Below are positions 43,927 to 52,138 of a DNA stretch of 64,000 nucleotides, one piece after another; within the stretch, counting starts at the first letter, position 1; the number at the start of each line of letters is the position of its first letter. The notes beneath the pieces are model-generated. The model was not told where the DNA came from and did no database searches. It worked only from the letters and a program-made list of their open reading frames with translations. This DNA is from Chitinophaga sp. sic0106 (lineage in GTDB: Bacteria; Bacteroidota; Bacteroidia; Chitinophagales; Chitinophagaceae): assembly GCF_019219075.1 (NCBI RefSeq), contig NZ_JAHUWJ010000006.1:248001-312000 (forward strand), read 5' to 3'. The position numbers were made by a program, and so were the translations under genes.

Positions 43927-43957
43927 TTTGGAATATTGGATGCGGTGATTATCTTTG
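43927..43957 (+). promoter_or_regulatory. Consensus promoter of the tRNA-Leu gene
   Basis: TTTG (43927-43930), exactly 19 bases, then TATCTTTG (43950-43957) is a full match to the Bacteroidota -33/-7 consensus TTTG-N19-TANNTTTG. It lies 26 bases before the tRNA. Confidence 0.8.
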
Positions 43958-43983
43958 CAGCCCTGAAACACAATATCAGTGAT

Positions 43984-44067
43984 GCCCAGATGGCGAAATT
44001 GGTAGACGCACTGTGTTCAGGTCGCAGCGCTCGCAAGGGTGTGCTGGTTCGAATCCAGTTCTGGGCA
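43984..44067 (+). tRNA. tRNA-Leu (anticodon CAG)
   Basis: The 84-base gene folds as a class II tRNA. The acceptor stem is GCCCAGA with TCTGGGC, then A73 as discriminator. The anticodon stem is CTGTG with CGCAG around the loop TTCAGGT, giving anticodon CAG, which reads CUG. A long variable arm with CGCTCGCAAGGGTG and the T arm GGTTCGAATCC are clear. The CCA end is not encoded. An AT-rich islet begins directly after it. Confidence 0.95.
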
Positions 44068-44073
44068 CGTAAG

Positions 44074-44112
44074 AGGCTTGTAAATCGTTGATTTGCAGGC
44101 CTTTTTTCTTTT
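44074..44112 (+). terminator. Terminator of tRNA-Leu
   Basis: A 13-bp stem with two G-U pairs (44074-44086 with 44090-44102), loop GTT, is followed by TTTTTTCTTTT. Downstream to 44230 are several GTGTCA/TGACAC repeats (for example GAGTGTCAA near 44116 and TTGACACTC near 44151), with no gene. Confidence 0.8.
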
Positions 44113-44229
44113 GTGGAGTGTCAATAGATCACTCTTTTTTCCACTCTTTTTGACACTCAAACGACACGCAGAATGACACATAGTTTTTGATGGAAAACAA
44201 AATTGTATCTTTAATTACAAAGGTAAATC

Positions 44230-44436
44230 ATGAAAGACTTTAAATTTGATAGAACTGCATTTAAAATCCAAACATTTGAGGAGGCAGATGCAGCTAACAT
44301 ATTTGGCAAGGAGGTTTCTTATGCTGAGCGTTTACGTCAAGCATATTATTTAATTTCTCAAGCATATGGATTTTCCATGTCTGAACAACCCAGACTTGAT
44401 AGAACCTATTTTATTATTAAGAAACTTGGCAATTAA
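44230..44436 (+). CDS. Small protein preceding a broken nucleotidyltransferase gene
   Basis: The 68-residue product (MKDFKFDRTAFKIQTFEEAD to IIKKLGN) is charged, cytoplasmic and probably helical. Its stop codon overlaps the ATG of the next reading frame (TAATG), so the two were translated together. Small proteins of this kind stand before nucleotidyltransferase-like genes in Bacteroidota in a layout like a toxin-antitoxin pair. The specific role is inferred from position. The base composition is AT-richer than that of the flanking core genes. Confidence 0.6.
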   Translation: MKDFKFDRTAFKIQTFEEADAANIFGKEVSYAERLRQAYYLISQAYGFSMSEQPRLDRTYFIIKKLGN

Positions 44437-44893
44437 TGGCGGTTATTTTTAATGATGATTTCAGGGACTTTATTCAGGCATTGAACAACCATAACGTAGA
44501 ATATTTATTGGTGTAATTCTCCACGGATACAGGCGAGTAACAGGTGATATGGATGTTTGGGTAAATAGAACAAAAGGGAATTATTTTAAATTGACTAAAG
44601 CATTTATGGAATTCGGCCTCCCTCTTTTTGATATGAGTGAAACAAGATTTCTAAATGCTTCAGATAATGATGTTTTTTCATTTGGCAGACCCCCGGTGAG
44701 TATTGACATTATCACAAATTTGAAAGGCGTCGATTTTAATGATGCATATCCAAAGGCACAAACATTTCATGAAGAAGGATTAGTAATAAGATTTTTACAT
44801 CTGAACAATCTTATTGAAGCTAAAAAGGCAGCGGGTAGACATAAGGATTTAGATGATATAGAGAAGCTAACTTCTGGGACAGAAAATAATTAG
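44436..44893 (+). pseudogene. Broken nucleotidyltransferase-like (DUF6036/AbiEii-type) gene
   Basis: The frame starting at ATG 44436 encodes MAVIFNDDFRDFIQALNNHN then VEYLLV and meets TAA at 44514. The frame one base off continues from 44513 as VILHGYRRVTGDMDVWVNRT and stays open to 44893. Intact relatives have VEYLLVGGYSV(I/N)LHGY here, so about a dozen bases including the conserved GG of the nucleotide-binding motif are missing. The rest (FGRPPVSIDII, AKKAAGRHKDLDDIEKL) is well kept, pointing to a recent loss or a sequence error. Confidence 0.75.
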
Positions 44894-45006
44894 GAAAAGG
44901 TTGATAGACAACAGGCTTATCAGAAGCGAGATATTGTCTAGACATGTAGAGGGCTAAAAAAGCACGAACATTCAAGAGGGATTTTGTGCCATATTTCGGG
45001 TGATGT

Positions 45007-45043
45007 ACACCAGCTCAACTGTAGAATACTATTGAGCTGGTGT
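45007..45043. terminator. Hairpin after the broken nucleotidyltransferase gene
   Basis: ACACCAGCTCAA (45007-45018) pairs perfectly with TTGAGCTGGTGT (45032-45043). There is no strong T-run, so terminator function is only likely. Confidence 0.5.
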
Positions 45044-45140
45044 GCCGTATTCACTTATAGATCATTTTGATTTGCAAGTTTTTTTCTTTTATTGTGATTT
45101 TTTTGGCTAGGATGCCCTAATGGAAATTGGGGAATTATTT

Positions 45141-45482
45141 ATGACTAATCACTATACCATGGTTCAAAAGATTTTACCGTCTTTATTCATTCTCGCCTTT
45201 GGATTCTTTGGCTGCGGTCCCAAAGAGGATCCCATGAAGAATCCACGCAACAGAAAAGCCCTTTATATGGTTCAGGACGAGGCTAAGGTTACTGATGCGA
45301 AGTTTATTGATAATATTTTATATGTTAAAGTTATTGATGATGGTACCAGGCGTGATGGATATGCTCAGTATCTTTGTCTCTTATTAAGAGAGTATCGATC
45401 TACAATTCATCAGGTAAAAGTAGTCAATAGTGGCCCAGGGAGTTTTGAGGAGGCAAGCGCATTGGGCCAGGCTACGTGGTAA
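45141..45482 (+). CDS. Small putative lipoprotein
   Basis: The frame is open from 45120; starts at 45141 and 45159 both give a lipoprotein signal ending LFILAFGFFGC, so the true start is uncertain. The mature part (about 90 residues) begins GPKEDPMKNPRN and has a compact domain with FIDNILYVKVIDDGTRRDGY and AQYLCLLLREY. I recognise no family. It belongs to the AT-rich islet after the tRNA and is followed by a 29-bp inverted repeat. Confidence 0.55.
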   Translation: MTNHYTMVQKILPSLFILAFGFFGCGPKEDPMKNPRNRKALYMVQDEAKVTDAKFIDNILYVKVIDDGTRRDGYAQYLCLLLREYRSTIHQVKVVNSGPGSFEEASALGQATW

Positions 45483-45501
45483 TTATCGGTGCCTTGAAAC
45501 T

Positions 45502-45573
45502 AATTCTTAAACTGGGTAAGTCTTAAAAATCGGGGTTTTGCTCCATTTTTAAGACTTACCCAGTTTAGGAATT
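45502..45573. repeat. 29-bp inverted repeat between convergent genes
   Basis: 45502-45530 pairs with 45545-45573 with one mismatch, around a 14-base loop. The arms contain ACTGGGTAAGTCTTAAAAAT. It is far longer than a normal terminator stem and could be a bidirectional terminator or the remnant of a small mobile repeat. It ends the AT-rich islet. Confidence 0.75.
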
Positions 45574-45578
45574 AACGC

Positions 45579-48197
45579 TTATTTTTTCTGCTGCGACAAA
45601 TATGTCACCAGCGAAGCAAATTCATCATACGACAATGCATTGGCCAGCCCGGTAGGCATCATAGAAGTTTTCATTTCCTTGCGACTCATGATATCACTGG
45701 ATTTCACGGTAGTTACCGTTCCGCTGATATCTCTCAGTACTACTCTGGCTGCTGTTTCCTCTGTAACAAAGCCCTGGTAATACTTATTACCCTTCGCGGT
45801 GATCATTACAGTAGCAAAGCCTTGAGAAATAGAGGCATTGGGTTTCAGAATAGATTCTGCAATCTGCTCTCTGTTCATGATAGACCCGATTTGTCCCATG
45901 AACGGCCCTTTCATCAGTTCTCCCTTATTGATACTATGGCAGGCAATACAACCTTGTGTAGTAAACAATGCTTTCCCTTTGGTGGGGTCACCTTTTAATT
46001 TATTTACGGCCAGCAGAACATCTTCAATAGACGACTTCCCTACCTGCCCTTTTTTACTTTTAATTTTTTCCAGGTCAACTTTCGGTTCCTTTGACACAGC
46101 CGCCACCGCAGTTTTAGCAGGGGCAAACGCAGGGATATCCAGCCTGTTGCGGGCATCCAGGTCTCTGAAATACGCCAGTCCTGCAGGCCCTTTCTTCAGC
46201 GACACCGACTTGAGGAATTTTTCAATAGCAGGAGATGATTCCCATTTCACAGCTTTATAGTACGGGCCATGTGAATCAGGACGTGTACCCCACCACCAGG
46301 AAGCGTCATAGACGTCTTCTTTTTTGTAGAGTCGCGCCAATGTAACAATGATCTGTTGCTTTTGCTGCTCCGTTTTTGCGACCTGGTAAGCACTGATAAG
46401 ACCATTCACTGCTTTAGGTTCGTGCATATAACGCAACGCCCATAACGCCAGGCTTCCATTCTTACTATTGATAGCAGCTACTACTGAATCTGTAGCATGG
46501 AGTGCAAGCAATGCCCTCACAGCCAGGTGGGGCAGTACGATTGCCGAATTGGGCGTAGCATGTGGTCCTTCTGCTACTTTCACAGGCGCTTTGAAAGAGG
46601 CCGGTACTTTGGTTTCCAGCAATGCGCCAGCGGTTTCGGTGCGTTCCAGGCGTCCCAGTCCAACTATAGCCGCTGCCTGCACCCGTGGTGACGGATCTTT
46701 TAACCCTGCCAGGAATGGGGCAGCGGGAACATCTTTCACCCATGCCTTTCTGTCTGCCAGTGCACGTAGTGCATGCTCTTTTACATCGGCATCATTGGTC
46801 AGTGTAACCAAAGCAGGGATAGCTGCTTCGCCGGCAGCCTGTGCGTAAGTATAGATGCCGGCTACACGTGCATACAACGGCAATTGCGCATCCATAGCTA
46901 CTGCCAGGGCAGCGTCACTTGCCTGTTTATCAGCTCGTGCAATCAGCTCCTGTGATGCGCTTAATCGGGCAACAGCGCTCGCAGATTTTAATAAGCCGGC
47001 TAATTCGGTTATACCTGATTTAGTAACATCTGGAAACGCCTGATATGTCCAGTCTGCTGGAACGGCGCGAACAATATAACCCTTATCAGGACTGCCGGAA
47101 TAGCCAGCGCCATCCCATGCCGATAAATATAATCTTCCGGAACCATCCACGTCGAGGTCCGTGATTTGCGGGAGTTCTATGAATTCTTCATCTTTCTGGG
47201 TAAAGGTGGCGCCATCAGGCGTCACCCGATGGATATATAACATACTGCGTCCCCAATCGGCCATCATAGGAACGTTGTTGAATTTAGCGGGCCAGTCGGG
47301 CTCTGCCATATACAGTGCGCCAGTGCCGGAACCGCCGCCAAGGTCTGCCAGCGCTGGGATGATTTCATCCGTAAAATGCTGAAACAGTACCGGGTAGCCA
47401 TATTCACCCGACTGAAGGTGATGCGAAAAACGCACATTCCATCCACCACCATCATTGGTATTCTCTCTTGTAAACACGTTCATGTACGGATCAATGGCTA
47501 CATCATATACATTTCGTGTCCCGTGGGTGTAGACTTCCAGTTCCGTACCATTGGGGCGTACACGAATAATGCCGCCGCCCAGCATCGTCAGCTTTTTGCC
47601 CGAGCGGTCCGTTGCATTATGAAACCCGAAGTCACCAACAGCGATGTAGATCCAGCCGTCAATACCCATACGGATACCATTGGTGGCATGATCTGTACCA
47701 CGCTCCTGAATGTATTTGGTATTGCTTAGGTTTTCAACAAGGGGCTTAGGCGGGCCATCCGCCTTTCCGTCTCCGTCTTTATCTTCGAACAGCACCAGCG
47801 CCATCCCTGTTGCTTTCTTTGTTTCCGGCGAAAAAGTAGTATGGAGCACAAAAACCTGGTTGCCCTGCACCAGTATGCCACGGGGATTATCGACTGTAGC
47901 AAATTCAATATGCTGGTCTATTTTACCATCGTTATCCTTATCAATGAGTTTGAGGATGCGCCCCTTGCCGGGGTCTTTTCCAAGAGAGCCAATCATATCT
48001 ACCCCCACAAATACCTCACCGGTAGGTGCCACAGCCAGACATGCCGGACTGGGTGTTACATCGGGGCCTGCAAACCTTGAAACGGTTAATTCAGGAGGAT
48101 AGGGTGAAGCCGCCGGTGTGCTTCCCATGAACATTTTAGCACCTAACAGGATTGCTGCGGAACAAGCCAGGCCAAAAGAAACTTTCATCATATTCAT
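45579..48197 (-). CDS. Exported beta-propeller (sorbosone/PVC-type dehydrogenase-like), HEAT and cytochrome c protein
   Basis: The 872-residue protein has an N-terminal signal or anchor (about 1-22). The first half is a six-bladed propeller like glucose/sorbosone dehydrogenases, with Asp-rich calcium-like loops (DKDNDGKIDQH, DKDGDGKAD) and GTRNVYDVAIDPYMNVFTRE. The middle (about 400-640) is alpha-helical HEAT-type repeat. A c-type heme site, C750-I-A-C753-H754, lies in a C-terminal cytochrome domain followed by a heme-binding-type segment. Such proteins are widespread in Planctomycetes and Bacteroidota and may oxidise sugars and pass electrons on. The substrate is unknown. Confidence 0.85.
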   Translation of the reverse strand: MNMMKVSFGLACSAAILLGAKMFMGSTPAASPYPPELTVSRFAGPDVTPSPACLAVAPTGEVFVGVDMIGSLGKDPGKGRILKLIDKDNDGKIDQHIEFATVDNPRGILVQGNQVFVLHTTFSPETKKATGMALVLFEDKDGDGKADGPPKPLVENLSNTKYIQERGTDHATNGIRMGIDGWIYIAVGDFGFHNATDRSGKKLTMLGGGIIRVRPNGTELEVYTHGTRNVYDVAIDPYMNVFTRENTNDGGGWNVRFSHHLQSGEYGYPVLFQHFTDEIIPALADLGGGSGTGALYMAEPDWPAKFNNVPMMADWGRSMLYIHRVTPDGATFTQKDEEFIELPQITDLDVDGSGRLYLSAWDGAGYSGSPDKGYIVRAVPADWTYQAFPDVTKSGITELAGLLKSASAVARLSASQELIARADKQASDAALAVAMDAQLPLYARVAGIYTYAQAAGEAAIPALVTLTNDADVKEHALRALADRKAWVKDVPAAPFLAGLKDPSPRVQAAAIVGLGRLERTETAGALLETKVPASFKAPVKVAEGPHATPNSAIVLPHLAVRALLALHATDSVVAAINSKNGSLALWALRYMHEPKAVNGLISAYQVAKTEQQKQQIIVTLARLYKKEDVYDASWWWGTRPDSHGPYYKAVKWESSPAIEKFLKSVSLKKGPAGLAYFRDLDARNRLDIPAFAPAKTAVAAVSKEPKVDLEKIKSKKGQVGKSSIEDVLLAVNKLKGDPTKGKALFTTQGCIACHSINKGELMKGPFMGQIGSIMNREQIAESILKPNASISQGFATVMITAKGNKYYQGFVTEETAARVVLRDISGTVTTVKSSDIMSRKEMKTSMMPTGLANALSYDEFASLVTYLSQQKK

Positions 48198-48399
48198 TCA
48201 CTGTGTTAATAAGATAGTATTAAGTACTGCCTGTAAGAGGCGGGGTAATATAGAAAAATTACGCAGCAAGGGTAGAAAATATGTGGGGAATGGCAATTGA
48301 AAAATATCGACTTCATAAGTAGGAGACTTCTATAGAAACTAATAATTAAAAACTCCTCACTTCTTTTTAAATTTTTAGCTTGATTTTAAAATTCCACTT

Positions 48400-51144
48400 A
48401 TGTCAGCAAGACTTCTTCTGCTGTTTACAGGCATGCTCTGCCTGCAGGCAGCGTTCGCTCAGGAAACCCAATACAAATACCTTTCAGGTACGGATAAAGA
48501 CCATACAGTTAACTGGGACTTTTATTGCTCAGCCGGGCGACAACAAGGCAAGTGGACCACTATTCCTGTTCCTTCCAACTGGGAACAGCAGGGGTTTGGG
48601 AGTTATAACTATGGCCACGATAAAGTAAAGGCTGATGAGCAGGGTTTATACCGCTATAAGTTTACCGCTCCCGAGAACTGGCGGGAGAGGCAGGTGAATA
48701 TTGTTTTCGATGGGGTGATGACGGATGCAGAAGTGAAGATCAACGGAAAACCTGCCGGGCCTGTACATCAGGGTGGCTTTTACCGGTTCCGTTATGACAT
48801 CAGTAAACTGCTGCATAATGGCAGTAACCTGTTGGAAGTGAAAGTAGCCAAAATGTCCGCAAATATCAGTGTCAACAAGGCGGAACGCAGCGGCGACTTC
48901 TGGGTATTGGGCGGCATTTATCGCCCGGTGTTCCTGGAGGTGAAGCCATTGGTACATATAGATCGCGTGGCTATTACTGCCGATGCCAATGGCCAGTTTA
49001 CCCTTCACGCCTATACGAATATACTGTCCAAAGGTTATACGATCAGCTCGAAGGTGCAGACGATGGAAGGAAAGGTATTGAAGGAAGCAGTTACCTTACC
49101 TTCGAATAACGCCGGCGTCTATACGTTGCAGCAATCTTTTGATCATCCCGCAACGTGGAGTGCTGAAACTCCCAATCGTTACCAGGCTGTCGTGGAAATC
49201 AAAAAGAACGATCAAACCATTCATCGTATCATACAGCCTTTTGGCTTCCGTACTATTGAAATAAGGCAACGGGATGGGATATACGTAAATGGTGTAAAAG
49301 TTATTTTGAAAGGCGTTAACCGCCACAGCGCCTGGCCTGAAAGCGGTCGTACCCTGAGTAAGGAGATCAGCATTCAGGATGTAAATCTGATGAAAGATAT
49401 GAACATGAACGCGGTGAGAATGTCACACTACCCACCGGATGTGCATTTTCTGGAAGTCTGCGACTCACTGGGCTTGTTTGTGTTGGATGAGTTGACCGGT
49501 TGGCAAGCGGCTTATGACACAGTAGTCGGACATCGATTGGTGAAGGAACTGGTAGAGCGGGACGTAAATCATCCGTCGGTTATTGCGTGGGATAATGGCA
49601 ACGAGGGTGGGTTTAACCGGGCATTGGATGCCGACTATGCTATTCACGATCCTCAACAACGCCCCGTGTTGCATCCCTGGGAAAGGTACAATGGTGTGGA
49701 TACGAAGCATTATCCCAATTACAACTATCTCGTGAATGCAAGTTTGTATGACCAGGATATTTATTTGCCCACTGAATTTATGCATGGGCTGTACGACGGT
49801 GGTATGGGAGCAGGCCTGGCAGATTTTTGGGATCGCATGTTGCAGCACCCCAGAGGGGCCGGTGGTTTCCTGTGGGCATTTGCAGATGAAGGCTTGGTAA
49901 GAACTGACAAGAGCGACACGATTGACACAGACGGTAATCATGCACCGGACGGGATACTGGGCCCGCATCGTGAAAAAGAGGGGAGTTTTTATTCGATCCG
50001 TCAAATCTGGTCACCTGTGCATATCACGCTGCCTTTTATTCCAAGGAATTTTGATGGACGTATTCCTATAGAAAACCGTTACGACTATACGACACTGGCC
50101 CAGTGCCGCTTCAGGTGGCAACTGCTGCGGTTCACATCTCCCGAAAAAAATCAAAAGGCAGATACGATTGCTTCCGGTGCAATTAGTGCACCGGAGCTGG
50201 CACCTCATGAAAAAGGATGGCTTTCTCTACAGTTGCCAACGGGCTGGCAGCAAGCAGATGCCTTGTTGGTAACTGCCTGGGATAATTTCGGCCGAGAAAT
50301 CATTACCCGCAGCTGGGCGCTTCAATTGCCGGGGAGTAAGATGCCTCAGGCTTCCGAAGTAAATGGCAAGGTGAATGTGGCGACTGCAAATGACACCCTC
50401 GCTGTGGACAATGGTAAAGCCACTTATTATTTTAGTCGCACCACCGGACTATTACTACAAATCCGAACGCCCAAAGGGAAAATATCACTAAGCGGAGGCC
50501 CTGTGCTGGCAGGCGTTTCACAGCAGTTGAAAGAATTTAAATCAGGTGAGGACTCCAGCGGATATTTTGTGTCGGCAAGATATGAAGGCAATGGGTTTTT
50601 GCAGGTGAACTGGAGTTTCCGGCCAGGTACGCCGGCAAAATTAGACTATAGCTACAGTTTTAAAGGAGAAATGCCATTCGCTGGTATCACCTTCCAATAT
50701 CCGGAGCAGTTAGTAACCGGACTTTCCTGGGAAGGAGAGGGGCCTTACCGGGTATGGAAAAACCGGTTACAGGGAAATTTGTTTGGAAGCTGGTACAAAG
50801 CCTATAATAATACTATAACGGGTGAAAGCTGGGTATATCCTGAGTTCAAAGGATATCACGCCAATGTGTACCAGGCCACTTTCCATACTACCGAGCAACC
50901 CATTACTTTTTATACCGGTAACGCAGGTACGTTTTTACAGGTATTCAAGCCGCAGCCTCCCAAAGGAGCTGCCAATAATAATACTAATCCGGCATTTCCG
51001 GAAGGTGATATAGGTTTCCTGAACAGTATTTCGCCCATTGGGACTAAGTTTCAGGATGCAGGACAAATGGGACCGGAGAGTCAGGGGAATGTAATGTTGA
51101 ATTATACGCCGGTGAAGGGGACGTTGTGGGTGGAGGTGCCTTAA
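48400..51144 (+). CDS. Exported GH2-family glycosidase (beta-galactosidase type)
   Basis: The 914-residue enzyme has a signal peptide (LLLLFTGMLCLQAAFAQ). A jelly-roll sugar-binding domain follows (WTTIPVPSNWEQQGFGSYNY, DGVMTDAEVKINGKPAG), then Ig-like domains and a TIM barrel starting IEIRQRDGIYVNGVKVILKG and VNRHS. The acid/base Glu is E402 in WDNGNEGGF. A C-terminal beta domain ends YTPVKGTLWVEVP. GH2 covers beta-galactosidase, glucuronidase and mannosidase, and the specificity is not clear here. It is divergent from the propeller protein and is probably periplasmic. Confidence 0.88.
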   Translation: MSARLLLLFTGMLCLQAAFAQETQYKYLSGTDKDHTVNWDFYCSAGRQQGKWTTIPVPSNWEQQGFGSYNYGHDKVKADEQGLYRYKFTAPENWRERQVNIVFDGVMTDAEVKINGKPAGPVHQGGFYRFRYDISKLLHNGSNLLEVKVAKMSANISVNKAERSGDFWVLGGIYRPVFLEVKPLVHIDRVAITADANGQFTLHAYTNILSKGYTISSKVQTMEGKVLKEAVTLPSNNAGVYTLQQSFDHPATWSAETPNRYQAVVEIKKNDQTIHRIIQPFGFRTIEIRQRDGIYVNGVKVILKGVNRHSAWPESGRTLSKEISIQDVNLMKDMNMNAVRMSHYPPDVHFLEVCDSLGLFVLDELTGWQAAYDTVVGHRLVKELVERDVNHPSVIAWDNGNEGGFNRALDADYAIHDPQQRPVLHPWERYNGVDTKHYPNYNYLVNASLYDQDIYLPTEFMHGLYDGGMGAGLADFWDRMLQHPRGAGGFLWAFADEGLVRTDKSDTIDTDGNHAPDGILGPHREKEGSFYSIRQIWSPVHITLPFIPRNFDGRIPIENRYDYTTLAQCRFRWQLLRFTSPEKNQKADTIASGAISAPELAPHEKGWLSLQLPTGWQQADALLVTAWDNFGREIITRSWALQLPGSKMPQASEVNGKVNVATANDTLAVDNGKATYYFSRTTGLLLQIRTPKGKISLSGGPVLAGVSQQLKEFKSGEDSSGYFVSARYEGNGFLQVNWSFRPGTPAKLDYSYSFKGEMPFAGITFQYPEQLVTGLSWEGEGPYRVWKNRLQGNLFGSWYKAYNNTITGESWVYPEFKGYHANVYQATFHTTEQPITFYTGNAGTFLQVFKPQPPKGAANNNTNPAFPEGDIGFLNSISPIGTKFQDAGQMGPESQGNVMLNYTPVKGTLWVEVP

Positions 51145-51358
51145 GGAGTGTTGAGCGGGGTAGTGTCCTATTGCTTCTTAAGCGAGAGAAGGAGGGTACT
51201 GCCCATTAAGTAGCGCATGCAACCGACATTTGACTGTAGGGGTTATATTGTAATACTGACTGAATCACGTTTTAAAGATTGGTTGCTGCTGTCGCTTATT
51301 ATTAAGGTTAGTGCACTATCTCCTGTGAGATCATAACTTTCCAATTTGTTATAAAATG
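51145..51358. other. Gap between GH2 gene and small ORF
   Basis: No gene, hairpin or repeat was convincing here. The composition shifts to AT-rich from about 51240, marking the edge of the RloAB islet. Confidence 0.4.
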
Positions 51359-51493
51359 TTAATTCTTGAGTATGACATATTTGCCGTCAGAATAGGTTTT
51401 CTTAATTTGGATAACATCTTCAGATGTAGCCCCTGTTGCCACATAGTCAACGTCAATTTTAAATTTATTGTTTTTGGAGTTGATTTGTGCCAT
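51359..51493 (-). CDS. 44-residue ORF downstream of rloB
   Basis: The frame reads MAQINSKNNKFKIDVDYVAT, then GATSEDVIQIKKTYSDGKYV, then ILKN and a TAA. It starts 21 bases after the rloB stop on the same strand. It has an ATG start and a balanced, soluble, partly amphipathic composition rather than low-complexity sequence. I know no family for it. Position suggests a third, small member of the RloAB operon, for instance an inhibitor or effector-linked peptide, but it may also be a chance frame. Confidence 0.5.
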   Translation of the reverse strand: MAQINSKNNKFKIDVDYVATGATSEDVIQIKKTYSDGKYVILKN

Positions 51494-51514
51494 GTTTTTG
51501 CGCTCGTCCCTCCT

Positions 51515-52138
51515 TTATCCCACATTTAAACCTAAAATTTCGAAGAGCCTATACAACTCAGCAATTCCTTTATGTGGTTTTTGAGGGTCATAATTACCCC
51601 GTTTGCGTGCAAAGATCATTGCATCAGAGAGGTAAGGTCGAAGCCGCTCATATATATTAGGATTGCTGCGGATAAAGTATTTCTCGCTTTTTGCATATTC
51701 TTTTAATAGATCGTGTTTTCTTAATTCCGCTATAACGCTCGCGCAGTCAGGATAGTATTTTCCGGTGTCTTTCACGTGTTGAAGAAACCAGTATTCAAGG
51801 GAAGGGGTGTTTACTAAAATGTGAACGCGTGCTGCTAGTGACTTGCTTGTTGCAATTTCAGCTATGTATTTATTAAAGATGTGTTCCTGTTTCCCCAGGA
51901 TGATGACATCCAGATCTACAATCCAAATATAAACATCGTAAACCTGTGCGTTATATTTTACAATTTCAAATTGCTCCGCTAAAGTCCTTCTGCTGGGAAG
52001 GTCTGGTTTGATGGAAATGCCAACTGGATTTTCAAGCGTTCTCATCTTGTCTAAGTACCACTTTTCGGTTTCGCCATCCACCAGTATAGCATATGTTTTT
52101 CGTCCAGGACCCTTTCTGTTATTACTTGTTCTTGCCAT
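51515..52138 (-). CDS. rloB: RloB/AbiLii-like protein of a candidate defence operon
   Basis: ATG 52138 (MARTSNNRKGPGRKTYAILV) is chosen over the upstream in-frame start at 52162. It gives 207 residues and overlaps the ATPase gene by 17 bases. The protein fits the RloB family, whose fold resembles Toprim nucleases: an acidic VDGETE block (about 20-25) and an acidic DLD (75-77, IWIVDLDVI) are in Toprim-like positions, followed by NTPSLEYWFLQHV and a basic C-terminus. RloB pairs with the ATPase RloA in restriction-linked loci and corresponds to AbiLii of the lactococcal AbiL phage-exclusion system. Confidence 0.78.
   Translation of the reverse strand: MARTSNNRKGPGRKTYAILVDGETEKWYLDKMRTLENPVGISIKPDLPSRRTLAEQFEIVKYNAQVYDVYIWIVDLDVIILGKQEHIFNKYIAEIATSKSLAARVHILVNTPSLEYWFLQHVKDTGKYYPDCASVIAELRKHDLLKEYAKSEKYFIRSNPNIYERLRPYLSDAMIFARKRGNYDPQKPHKGIAELYRLFEILGLNVG

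Noticed and set aside
51145..51358. Insertion-sequence remnant after the GH2 gene
   Set aside because: No inverted repeats, target duplication or transposase-like frame could be found; only a composition shift is visible.
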